Source of the DNA: Chitinophaga japonensis
GTDB taxonomy: Bacteria; Bacteroidota; Bacteroidia; Chitinophagales; Chitinophagaceae
DNA: 64,000 bases
Assembly: GCF_007830125.1 (NCBI RefSeq)
Contig: NZ_VLLG01000002.1
Span: 1,558,550 to 1,622,549 of the forward strand
Direction: 5' to 3'
The notes below the pieces were generated by a model. That model saw only the letters and a list, made by a program, of their open reading frames with translations. It was not told where the DNA came from and did not search any database. Shown here one piece after another: positions 1 to 6,799 of the stretch (positions are counted from its first letter, which is position 1; each line of letters begins with the position of its first letter). The translations under genes were made by a program, and so were the position numbers.

Positions 1-1139
1 TCTCCCAGCCGCTCCCGTACATATTTGGAAATAGCCGGGTCTTCCTCCCGGCGGGCAGCCAGCCGCAGGTAACGCTGGTAATAGCGCCTGGCTGTAAGCG
101 GCTGGTGCAGGTGATGATCATAGATCCGGCCAATGCTGTACTGGCGCAAGGGGTTCTGGAACAGGTACCAGGCCGTATCCAGGCAGGCGGTGGCCTTTTT
201 GTATTGATGCAGCTCCTCGTAGTTGCTGCCCATGGCGGTATAGTAGTCGTCCAGGCTTTTGGACCTGGCGCGGTCAATGCATTGCTGCAGCAGCTCGTTG
301 CTGCAGCCGTAGTCCTTTAGCTGCGCATAGGCCATGGCTGCGTAGTAGGTAATGGTTTCCGTAGTCATATCCACTTCTTTCAGGAAATCATGTACGTGTA
401 TGCATTCCTGGTAGCGTTTGGTATAATAGCAGGCGGCGGCCACGTAGGAGCAGGCCGTTACGGAGATCACCTGCCGGTGTATGAGGTGTTGGCCCAGGGC
501 GATGGCCCGCGGATAATCCTTCAGGTAATAGGCCGCTTTAATGGCGGGTATGATCACGCTGGTCTGCAGGGAGTCCTTGTCCAGGTAGGCGCGCAGCACG
601 CTGTCTGCCGCCGGGTACTGCTCCCGGTCCAGCCACTCCTCGCCCAGGCGGGCCACCACTTTGCTGTCCATCGGGTTCAGCGCATAGGCCTGCTGCAGGT
701 AGTGGAAGCCGGAGTCCGGCTGGCGGGCGGCAAAGCAGGCAAAGCTCAACTGCCGGTAGTACCGCGACTGTAATGGCTGCAGCGCTACCAGTTTCTTGCA
801 ATGGGGGATGGCCTGCAGCGGGTTGTCCTGCTGCAGGTAAATAGTAGCCAGGTACTGGTGGGCCGGTATATACAGGCTGTCCAACTGTAACACCTGCCGG
901 TAGGTGCGGATGGTGGCCGGCCATTGCCCCCACTGGTACAGGGCATATCCCAGCAGTGACTGCTCAGCAACGTTGTCGGGCCGCACCCGGCCCTGGAGGT
1001 ATTGTACCGCCTGTTCATATTGCTGGTCCTGGAACCAGCCCACTACCAGCGCTTTATCAATTGTATCCGGCGCCTGCCGCGCATAAGTGGATGTACAGCA
1101 GAGCACTGCTGCCAGCATAATAAAAAGAGATCGCATCAT
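1..1139 (-). CDS. TPR-repeat protein with signal peptide, partial
   Basis: The frame reads leftward from an ATG at 1139 and stays open to the window edge (about 379 codons), so the C-terminus is missing. Residues 4-14 (LFIMLAAVLCC) form a signal peptide, probably cut after STYA, so the protein should be exported. The rest is a run of helical pairs rich in Tyr, Ala, Leu and Gln with TPR-like spacing, for example LLGYALYQWGQW and YLATIYLQQDNPLQAI. TPR proteins are scaffolds and no enzymatic motif is visible. A second in-frame ATG follows directly at 1136. An AAAACTAA/TTAGTTTT dyad lies 17 bp upstream of the start and may be its operator. Confidence 0.75.
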   Translation of the reverse strand, partial: MMRSLFIMLAAVLCCTSTYARQAPDTIDKALVVGWFQDQQYEQAVQYLQGRVRPDNVAEQSLLGYALYQWGQWPATIRTYRQVLQLDSLYIPAHQYLATIYLQQDNPLQAIPHCKKLVALQPLQSRYYRQLSFACFAARQPDSGFHYLQQAYALNPMDSKVVARLGEEWLDREQYPAADSVLRAYLDKDSLQTSVIIPAIKAAYYLKDYPRAIALGQHLIHRQVISVTACSYVAAACYYTKRYQECIHVHDFLKEVDMTTETITYYAAMAYAQLKDYGCSNELLQQCIDRARSKSLDDYYTAMGSNYEELHQYKKATACLDTAWYLFQNPLRQYSIGRIYDHHLHQPLTARRYYQRYLRLAARREEDPAISKYVRERLG

Positions 1140-1155
1140 CCATTAAGTTTACCAT

Positions 1156-1175
1156 AAAACTAAACATTTAGTTTT
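1156..1175. promoter_or_regulatory. Inverted repeat upstream of the TPR gene, possible operator
   Basis: Arms AAAACTAA (1156-1163) and TTAGTTTT (1168-1175) are perfectly complementary around a 4-bp spacer, just upstream of the leftward gene. A further half site, CTTAGTT, follows at about 1187. The same ACTAA/TTAGT half sites occur upstream of hicAB. An operator role is inference. Confidence 0.35.
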
Positions 1176-1264
1176 AATAAGAAAAACTTAGTTGATGTCC
1201 GGGGCCGCCAGGGTAATGAGCAGGAAACGTAGCAGGCAGGGAGCGGGTGGTAAAACAATGTGCC

Positions 1265-1558
1265 TCAGGTACGCGGTTTTTTGCGGTACTGCTCACAATA
1301 GTCCCACAGTTCGCGGAACACCTCGTCCAGTACCGCTATGATCTTTTCCCTTTCCGCATTGCTGAGGGCGGGCACCCGTTTTTTTTCCGCGTCAGCAGGC
1401 TTGTCTATCCCCCGCATTTTACGGTAAAAGGTAGGAACGCTCCAGGAGCATTCCTCGCACACCTTTTCGCGGAAGCGAATGGGAAAATCAATAAGGTTAG
1501 CATGGATATCCTGCAGCATGTTTACAGGTACCGGCGTCTGAGGTACTAGCTTCTTCAT
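1265..1558 (-). CDS. Small hypothetical protein with a possible HTH
   Basis: 97 residues, not assigned to a named family. Residues 28-52 (FREKVCEECSWSVPTFYRKM) resemble a helix-turn-helix: a helix, a turn around CSWS, then a recognition-like helix with Tyr, Arg and Lys. The C-terminal third is a charged helix (NAEREKIIAVLDEVFRELW). It is transcribed divergently from the HTH protein at 2005-2631 across a 446-bp A+T-rich spacer. A -7 box of the Bacteroidota type lies about 95 bp upstream of the start. A DNA-binding role is inference only. Confidence 0.6.
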   Translation of the reverse strand: MKKLVPQTPVPVNMLQDIHANLIDFPIRFREKVCEECSWSVPTFYRKMRGIDKPADAEKKRVPALSNAEREKIIAVLDEVFRELWDYCEQYRKKPRT

Positions 1559-2004
1559 GGTTTGGAGGTTTTACTTGCTGTCAAAAAAAGTGTTCGGCTT
1601 TTGCGTTGATAATAAATAGGGATTAAACAATAATCACCTGCTTTAGTGTTAGCAAATATATTGATAATGATTTTAAATGCGCTGTTTTTAGTTTACAATT
1701 TTCCCCATCCGCATACCACTATTATTGCAATACCACAGCCGCTTTCAGCGCACAGCGCATTACAGTGTGGATAATTTAATTGCAGAATGCCTTTCACCGG
1801 AAATATTGCAATGGGTTGTTTTAGCAGGCCGCTCCATTCATCCCCCTCAGGCACCTTTTAGCAAACTGTACAATGGTTAAGATGATATATTTTTTATTGT
1901 TTCGAAATTTATATTTACGTAATGAAATAGAAATTATTATATTGTATTAATGATATAATATGAAAAACTGATATAAAACAAAAGAGTCAAAAAATATTTT
2001 TACC
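1559..2004. other. A+T-rich divergent intergenic region
   Basis: There is no supportable gene here. The stretch separates two divergent small regulatory-type genes. It contains a minus-strand -7 box (1653-1660) and becomes extremely A+T-rich from about 1880 to 2000 with many TATA and ATAAT words. I see no strong hairpin and no tRNA. Confidence 0.6.
1653..1660 (-). promoter_or_regulatory. Bacteroidota -7 box (TATATTTG) for the 97-residue gene
   Basis: On the minus strand this octamer fits TAnnTTTG exactly. A start site near 1647 would give a leader of about 90 nt. No clear -33 TTG was found at the expected spacing. Confidence 0.4.
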
Positions 2005-2631
2005 ATGCAGCAAGGGTTAATCCACATGGGCCAGCGCTTGAAACAGATACTGAAGCATAAAAAAATTAAGATCGTTGACTTTGCAAGAATGGCCGGCTTC
2101 ACCAACCAGATTGCGCACTACCACCTCCGCAAAAGCGATATGAAAAGATCTTCCCTGGAGCGCTTTTGTTCCCTGGTGGGCATTACGGCAGAAGAGTTTT
2201 ACAACTGGAACAATGCAGTAACCTTGAAAACCGGCCAGGGGCAGGTAACCACTGTAGCCCATCACGGGCAGCGCTTTACGGAGCTCATAGAAGAAAAAGG
2301 CCTGAATAAAAGCAAGCTGGCCAGGCGCCTGGACATGAGCCGCAAAAACATGTACGACCTCTTTGAGAAAGCAGCCTTCGACCCGCTTGAAATGGAGTCG
2401 GTTACCAAAGCCCTGGAAGTAACGGAGAGCACTTTCCTGCACCCTAATATGGTAACCGACGTACGCATTGCAGATTCGGAAGAGATGCTGGCGATGCGGG
2501 AAAAATATTACCGGCTGCTGGAAGATTACAACCAACTGCTAAAACAGCACAACGCCCTGAAGGAAACCCTCGATACCTTCAAGAAGGATATTGTACAACT
2601 ACGCAAACAAGCCAGGCCCAGAAAAGTATAG
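2005..2631 (+). CDS. Tandem helix-turn-helix protein with C-terminal coiled coil
   Basis: 208 residues. There are two XRE-like helix-turn-helix segments: residues about 15-60 (VDFARMAGFTNQIAHYHLRK) and about 85-135 (NKSKLARRLDMSRKNMYDLF). The C-terminal 50 residues form a heptad-rich helix (EKYYRLLEDYNQLLKQHNAL), consistent with dimerisation. This suggests a sequence-specific DNA-binding protein with two DNA-reading units per chain; the target is unknown. A second start is possible at 2026 (MGQRLKQ). No integrase or phage gene is nearby, so a prophage repressor is unlikely. Confidence 0.75.
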   Translation: MQQGLIHMGQRLKQILKHKKIKIVDFARMAGFTNQIAHYHLRKSDMKRSSLERFCSLVGITAEEFYNWNNAVTLKTGQGQVTTVAHHGQRFTELIEEKGLNKSKLARRLDMSRKNMYDLFEKAAFDPLEMESVTKALEVTESTFLHPNMVTDVRIADSEEMLAMREKYYRLLEDYNQLLKQHNALKETLDTFKKDIVQLRKQARPRKV

Positions 2632-2738
2632 CCCGCACTACCACATCGTAACAAACAGGTTTATTGTAAGCATAATATTATCATATAGCTAAGTAAAATT
2701 ATTATAAGATAACCTTCTGTTTAAATAGCCTTTTATAT

Positions 2739-2746
2739 TACATTTG
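2739..2746 (+). promoter_or_regulatory. -7 box (TACATTTG) for the transposase-like gene
   Basis: An exact TAnnTTTG octamer lies 75 bp before the ATG at 2821, in a highly A+T-rich spacer. Transcription would begin near 2752. Confidence 0.35.
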
Positions 2747-2820
2747 AGCAATCAAAATGATCTGTATTATCAAATAATCCTCTTTTTGATACATGTGGAT
2801 TTGTTTTGACGCCCAAAATA

Positions 2821-3348
2821 ATGCTTATGCGCGCTAACCCTGATTTTCCTGAAACCTGGTTTATTTCCATGTCCGTTATTGGCCGGCCCAACCTGCTGAC
2901 CAGGCCCCGTTATTCCGGCATCCTGGCCCGGCAGCTCAATGACAGCCAGCAGCGGCAGGAGATCATTGTCAGGAGCCACCTGCTGCTGCCAGATCAACTG
3001 CTGCTGCTGGTGCAGCCTTTTAAAAGCCCGCTGGCCGCCTGGATGCAGTATTTTGTAAAAGATACCGCCCTGCATATCTGCGAAAGCCTGCGTACCGACA
3101 TGCAGGATGAAAGAAAGGAATGGTTCAGTTTTTTTGTGAACCGCGATAATAACGGCGTTGAGGTATTCTGGCGCAATATTGAGCACCTGCCGGTGGGTTC
3201 CGAAAAGGAGTTCGAGGCATTTGAGTCCAGGATGCTGTCCGCACCTGTAAAGGCGGGCTATGTCAGCGCACCGGAATATTACCCCTACACCTGGTTCAAT
3301 AACCGGGCAGGGATTGATCATACGCCGTTCCAGTTTAATGCGGACTAG
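2821..3348 (+). CDS. Degenerate REP-associated (Y1/IS200-like) transposase relative
   Basis: 175 residues from the ATG at 2821; an in-frame TTG at 2806 is less likely. The layout follows Y1/RAYT proteins: an N-terminal strand near TWFISMSV, a middle segment MLLPDQLLLLVQPF-like at the position of the family's MPDHVHLLL block, a helix WMQYFVKDTALHI where the nucleophilic Tyr helix sits, then EVFWRNIEHL and a C-terminal APVKAGYVSAPEYYPYTWF matching the family's NPVKAGLV..PEDYPYSS ending. The HUH histidines are replaced (DHVHL to DQLLL) and the catalytic Tyr appears lost. It is probably a non-cleaving DNA-binding relic or a domesticated protein. The family assignment was made by eye. Confidence 0.6.
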   Translation: MLMRANPDFPETWFISMSVIGRPNLLTRPRYSGILARQLNDSQQRQEIIVRSHLLLPDQLLLLVQPFKSPLAAWMQYFVKDTALHICESLRTDMQDERKEWFSFFVNRDNNGVEVFWRNIEHLPVGSEKEFEAFESRMLSAPVKAGYVSAPEYYPYTWFNNRAGIDHTPFQFNAD

Positions 3349-3353
3349 CTGCT

Positions 3354-3872
3354 TTACAGCAGCAGCGCGCCTACCTCTTCCCAGGTGTTTACCCGTTTGT
3401 AGCCTTCCACATGTACGTTATGCGGCGCCGTGAAAAGCAGCGGCTCGCCCTTGAAGGTGCTGAGGTTCTTGATGTGATCATCTATCATATAATCCGCGTC
3501 CACAATATTCTTATAACCGCAGAAAACAATATTGTGCCAGCTTATAAAAGGGAAATGATCCTCCAGCCAGGCCAGCTTCTCTGAAAGGGATTGCGGGAAC
3601 TCCATGGCTGCTGATACGATGAACACGTCATGCTTTTCCTGCAGGGCCTTTATCACCTCCTGGCTGCCGGGTATCACCGGCTTGGTCCTGAAAAAACCCG
3701 GTGTGTACAGGAACTGCCGCACCACGCCTTCCAGCGGGAAACCGGTGGTTTCCGGCTTGCCCAGCAGCGAAGCCTTTTCTACCTGTACCCCGTAACGGGC
3801 CGCGTACCAGTTGATGTACTGCTGCGTGCTGTCTGCCATAACGCCATCCATGTCAATTGCAATACGTGCCAT
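3354..3872 (-). CDS. 5'(3')-deoxyribonucleotidase-like HAD phosphatase
   Basis: 172 residues, the usual size of the bacterial NT5C-type family. Motif I is IDMDGV at residues 6-11, with Asp7 as nucleophile and Asp9 as acid/base. Motif II is the Ser in FIVSAAMEFP. The motif III/IV region contains DADYMIDDH with the acidic pair that holds Mg2+. It probably dephosphorylates deoxynucleoside monophosphates in the cytoplasm. It is divergent from a DeoR regulator and MFS transporter with 105 bp between the starts, and both sides have a TAATTTTG box, so shared regulation is plausible. Confidence 0.8.
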   Translation of the reverse strand: MARIAIDMDGVMADSTQQYINWYAARYGVQVEKASLLGKPETTGFPLEGVVRQFLYTPGFFRTKPVIPGSQEVIKALQEKHDVFIVSAAMEFPQSLSEKLAWLEDHFPFISWHNIVFCGYKNIVDADYMIDDHIKNLSTFKGEPLLFTAPHNVHVEGYKRVNTWEEVGALLL

Positions 3873-3888
3873 ATTTTGCTGTTTTTTG

Positions 3889-3896
3889 CAAAATTA
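3889..3896 (-). promoter_or_regulatory. -7 box (TAATTTTG) for the nucleotidase gene
   Basis: The minus-strand octamer fits TAnnTTTG and lies 17 bp upstream of the ATG at 3872, giving a very short leader. It mirrors the plus-strand box at 3953-3960. Confidence 0.5.
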
Positions 3897-3952
3897 TGCA
3901 TTAGGTTCCAACTTTTATAGTTTTTTCTATTAACTTATTGCAAACAATTACA

Positions 3953-3960
3953 TAATTTTG
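3953..3960 (+). promoter_or_regulatory. -7 box (TAATTTTG) for the deoR-type gene
   Basis: An exact TAnnTTTG octamer 17 bp before the ATG at 3978. Two identical boxes face outward from this 105-bp spacer, so one regulator bound between them could control both units. Confidence 0.5.
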
Positions 3961-3977
3961 CAAGAAATGGCAAGATT

Positions 3978-4724
3978 ATGCTGAAAGAAGAGCGCCTGGA
4001 CTATATCCTGAAAAAGCTGAAAGCAGATCATAAGGTATTGCAGACGGAGCTGAGCAACGACCTGCAGGTATCGGAAGATACCGTGCGCCGCGACCTGGAA
4101 GTGCTGGCGCAGAATGGCCTGCTGATCAAGGTCAGGGGCGGCGCTATTCCCCATTCCCCCCATCCGTATTCTTTCAAGGAACGTATAGGCATACACGAGG
4201 ACGATAAGAAGACGATCGCGGGCAAGGCCCTTTCCTTCCTGCACGACGGGCAGACCATTATTATGGACGGCGGCACCTCTACCTACACGCTGGTAAAGAT
4301 GTTCCCGCCCCAGTTGAAGATCACCGTCATTACCAACAGCGTGCCCATTGCCATGCAGCTCATGGAGCATCCCTCCACGGAAGTGATCCTCACCGGCGGC
4401 CGCGTGTTCAAGAACTCGCAGGTCACCTCCGGGCTGGATACCATCCGCATGCTGGAAAGAGTACGGGCCGATATTTGTTTTATGGGCATCTGCAGCCTGC
4501 ATCCTACCGCCGGCGTTACCGGCATAGACCTGGGCGAGGCGGAGGTGAAGTACAGCATGGTGCAGGCCGGCAACCGGGTCATAGCCCTGGCCACCATCGA
4601 CAAAATGGGCACGGCGGAGCCTTTCAAGGTATGCGATCTTACGGCCCTGGACACCATTATAACCGACCGGCTGGAGCCGGAATTGATACAGCCTTACGAA
4701 AAACTGGGTATTAAAGTGATATAA
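3978..4724 (+). CDS. DeoR-family transcriptional regulator
   Basis: 248 residues, typical for the family. The N-terminal winged HTH covers residues 1-57 with the signature LQVSEDTVRRDLEVLAQNGL followed by the conserved VRGGA. The rest is the DeoRC sugar-phosphate sensing domain (isomerase-like fold), with the conserved blocks IIMDGGTSTYTLVKM, VITNSVPIAMQL and LTGGRV. DeoR proteins repress carbohydrate or nucleoside catabolic genes and respond to phosphorylated sugars. The next gene, an MFS transporter 9 bp downstream, is the likely target, together with the divergent nucleotidase. Confidence 0.9.
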   Translation: MLKEERLDYILKKLKADHKVLQTELSNDLQVSEDTVRRDLEVLAQNGLLIKVRGGAIPHSPHPYSFKERIGIHEDDKKTIAGKALSFLHDGQTIIMDGGTSTYTLVKMFPPQLKITVITNSVPIAMQLMEHPSTEVILTGGRVFKNSQVTSGLDTIRMLERVRADICFMGICSLHPTAGVTGIDLGEAEVKYSMVQAGNRVIALATIDKMGTAEPFKVCDLTALDTIITDRLEPELIQPYEKLGIKVI

Positions 4725-4733
4725 TATAACAAT

Positions 4734-5894
4734 ATGTTGCAGTCTTTATCTCTTGAAGCAATGTCTCCAAAAAGACCCGCGCGTATAGCCGTCAGCTCCC
4801 TGTTCTTTTTAACGGGATTGTGTTTTGCCAGTTGGGCCTCCCGCATCCCGGCCATACAGCAGGCCCTGCACCTGAGCGATGGAGGGCTGGGCGGCGTATT
4901 GCTGGCCCTGCCGGTGGGCTCCATGATCTCCATGCCGGTGGCCGGCTGGCTGGTGGGGCGCTTTGGCAGCCGCCAGATCGTGCTGACAGCCGGCCTGCTG
5001 TACGCCATTGTGCTGCCCCTGCTGGGTATGGTGCAGGCGCCTTGGCAACTGTTTGCCGTCCTGGTGCTGTTTGGCTTTATGGGCAACCTGGCCAATATTG
5101 CCGTGAATACCCAGGCGGTAGCCGTAGAGGCCATGTACGGCCGCACCATCATGGCTTCCTTTCACGGACTGTGGAGCCTGGCCGGTTTTACCGGTGCCGC
5201 CATTGGCGCCTTCATGGCGGGGCAGGGCGTAGCGCCCTACCAGCATTTCCTGCTCATCACCGTCATAGGCGCTGTAATAGTGGCCGCCAGCGCCCGGCAT
5301 ATTGTGCCGCAGGATGTAAATACGCAGGAAGCCGGGCAGCCTTTGTTCGCCAGGCCGGACCGTTTCCTGCTGATACTGGGAATTATTGCTTTCTGCTCCA
5401 TGATATGTGAAGGCACTATGTTTGACTGGAGCGGGGTGTACTTTAAAAAGGTGATCCATGCGCCGGACGGCGTTGCTGGCATCGGGTATGCCGCCTTTAT
5501 GAGTACCATGGCATCTTTCCGCTTCGTGGCTGACTGGCTCACTACCCGTTTAGGCCCGCGGAAAGTATTGCTGCTGAGCGGCACGCTTACGGCCGCCGGT
5601 TTGCTGATAGCCGTGCTGCTGCCCTATTTTGCCACGGCCATTTTCGGTTTCCTGCTGGTAGGAGCCGGGGTGTCTTCCGTAGTGCCGCTGGTATACAGCG
5701 CAGCCGGCAAGTCCAAAAAGCTGTCGCCCGGTATGGCGCTGGCCACCGTATCTACCATCGGCTACCTGGGCTTTTTGGTAGGTCCGCCGCTGATAGGTTT
5801 TGTAGCGGAAGCATCCAGCCTGAGCATTTCCTTTTCCATTATCGCGGTCATGGGCATTTGCATTGCCGTGATGGGTAGCCGGATAAAGGCATAG
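4734..5894 (+). CDS. MFS transporter, YbjJ-like
   Basis: 386 residues with 12 predicted membrane segments and the MFS loop GRFGSRQIV after the second segment. The N-terminal half resembles the E. coli YbjJ / fucose-permease-like branch (FASWASRIPAIQQALHLSDG, then AVNTQAVAVEAMYGR and SFHGLWSLAGFTGA). The substrate cannot be read from sequence; a sugar or nucleoside fits the DeoR neighbour. The start could also be the ATG at 4761 (MSPKRPAR), which gives a shorter cytoplasmic tail. It probably forms a two-gene operon with the upstream regulator and ends at a strong hairpin. Confidence 0.85.
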   Translation: MLQSLSLEAMSPKRPARIAVSSLFFLTGLCFASWASRIPAIQQALHLSDGGLGGVLLALPVGSMISMPVAGWLVGRFGSRQIVLTAGLLYAIVLPLLGMVQAPWQLFAVLVLFGFMGNLANIAVNTQAVAVEAMYGRTIMASFHGLWSLAGFTGAAIGAFMAGQGVAPYQHFLLITVIGAVIVAASARHIVPQDVNTQEAGQPLFARPDRFLLILGIIAFCSMICEGTMFDWSGVYFKKVIHAPDGVAGIGYAAFMSTMASFRFVADWLTTRLGPRKVLLLSGTLTAAGLLIAVLLPYFATAIFGFLLVGAGVSSVVPLVYSAAGKSKKLSPGMALATVSTIGYLGFLVGPPLIGFVAEASSLSISFSIIAVMGICIAVMGSRIKA

Positions 5895-5937
5895 CTGTAA
5901 AAGAACCGACAATTACGTGTAACAATTTGCATAATTC

Positions 5938-5970
5938 AAAAAAGTCCTGGTATTTCTGCCGGGACTTTCT
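5938..5970. terminator. Bidirectional terminator between MFS gene and hicB
   Basis: AAAGTCCTGG (5941-5950) pairs with CCGGGACTTT (5959-5968), with one G-T pair, around an 8-nt loop. The stem is flanked by A-runs on the left and T-rich sequence on the right, so it can serve both convergent genes. Confidence 0.75.
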
Positions 5971-5991
5971 TAATTATAATGTGGCAGCCTA

Positions 5992-6336
5992 TTAGCAATT
6001 CCTTGCTACCGCCTGTTCGATGGCTTTTTGTACAAACTGGTTCAGGTTCATGCGCTGTTGCTTGGAAAGGCGAATAGCTTTCCTGTGCAGTTCAGGGGTA
6101 ATGCGAATATTAAAAGATCCCTTTACTGAGCGCAATGGTTCCTTGCCAACCTGCTTACATAGTTCCAGATAATCCTCCACGGCTTCTCTAAAGGACTTAT
6201 GCAAACTTTTTACACTGGAGCCTTCAAATGTAACGAGGTCATCAATCTCTTCTATTTTGCCGAAGAAAACATCATCATCTGCGCTAAAGTGTACGCTGCC
6301 AATAAAACCTTTATATTCGAGAATGTCTTTTTTCAT
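5992..6336 (-). CDS. hicB: HicB-family antitoxin
   Basis: 114 residues from the ATG at 6336 (MKKDILEYKGFIGSV); an upstream ATG at 6351 is possible. Residues 1-60 form the partially degraded RNase H-like HicB domain, with FFGKIEEIDDLVTFEG and a helix FREAVEDYLELC. The C-terminus is a ribbon-helix-helix segment (FNIRITPELHRKAIRLSKQQ) that should bind the operon's own operator. HicB neutralises the HicA mRNA interferase encoded 21 bp upstream and represses the pair. Base composition is more A+T-rich than in neighbouring housekeeping genes, consistent with transfer. Confidence 0.88.
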   Translation of the reverse strand: MKKDILEYKGFIGSVHFSADDDVFFGKIEEIDDLVTFEGSSVKSLHKSFREAVEDYLELCKQVGKEPLRSVKGSFNIRITPELHRKAIRLSKQQRMNLNQFVQKAIEQAVARNC

Positions 6337-6357
6337 ATGAAAATAATTCAACCTGTT

Positions 6358-6615
6358 TCACAATAGTTTTACATTTTTCAATTCTTCAATTACCAGGTCT
6401 ACTTGGTATCGTTTTAATACATTGCCGGGATGAGGTTTATGTAATCGTATAATATGTTGTGTCGTTCTGTTTATAAAAGCCACCCGCGAACCGGATGTTT
6501 TTCCCTGGCTGCTTTCCTCATAACCCCAACCAAATAAAAGCTTCACCAGTTCCGGATAAGTAAAATCTGTAGGTCGGGTCAATAGCCTTGCTATCAATTT
6601 TTCATGTTTGGACAT
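6358..6615 (-). CDS. hicA: HicA-family toxin
   Basis: 85 residues in toxin-first order before hicB, the usual hicAB arrangement. The sequence fits the HicA/YcfA double-stranded-RNA-binding-like fold: LVKLLFGWGYEE, then GSRVAF, then IIRLHKPHPGNVLKRYQV. The histidine usual in the GSHH motif is Arg here (SGSRVAF), as I recall for a longer HicA subgroup that keeps the later HKPHPG block; catalysis may differ. The product would cleave mRNA in the cytoplasm when unbound. Confidence 0.85.
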   Translation of the reverse strand: MSKHEKLIARLLTRPTDFTYPELVKLLFGWGYEESSQGKTSGSRVAFINRTTQHIIRLHKPHPGNVLKRYQVDLVIEELKNVKLL

Positions 6616-6663
6616 GGGGCAATGGACTTTTCCTGCAAATTAAACTAAATGCCTCGTTTTTGC

Positions 6664-6678
6664 AACTAAAACTTAGTT
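6664..6678. promoter_or_regulatory. Dyad AACTAA-N3-TTAGTT between hicA and carB
   Basis: This is a perfect 15-bp palindrome with a 3-bp centre, about 50 bp upstream of the hicA start and 47 bp upstream of the carB -7 box. HicB is an autorepressor with an RHH domain, so this is a candidate hicAB operator. Half sites recur at 1156-1175. Confidence 0.4.
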
Positions 6679-6724
6679 ACAAAATATTAGCACCAGATTT
6701 ATTTTCTCAATACATCGAAAGCCT

Positions 6725-6732
6725 TATCTTTG
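6725..6732 (+). promoter_or_regulatory. -7 box (TATCTTTG) of carB
   Basis: TATCTTTGCA is a close match to the Bacteroidota housekeeping -7 element. Transcription would start near 6738, leaving a leader of about 60 nt before the ATG at 6800. Confidence 0.6.
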
Positions 6733-6799
6733 CACGATTTTTTGGTCCCTTGTTGGCATCAAAATCAGACTGGTTTTTCATTTTCAATAGATTAAACAA

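Noticed and set aside
2005-2631. Prophage repressor
   Set aside because: The protein has HTH domains, but no integrase, structural or lysis genes are near, and the double HTH plus coiled coil is not a typical CI-like layout.
2821-3348. Active IS200-like transposase
   Set aside because: The HUH block and catalytic Tyr are absent and no characteristic subterminal hairpins flank the gene.
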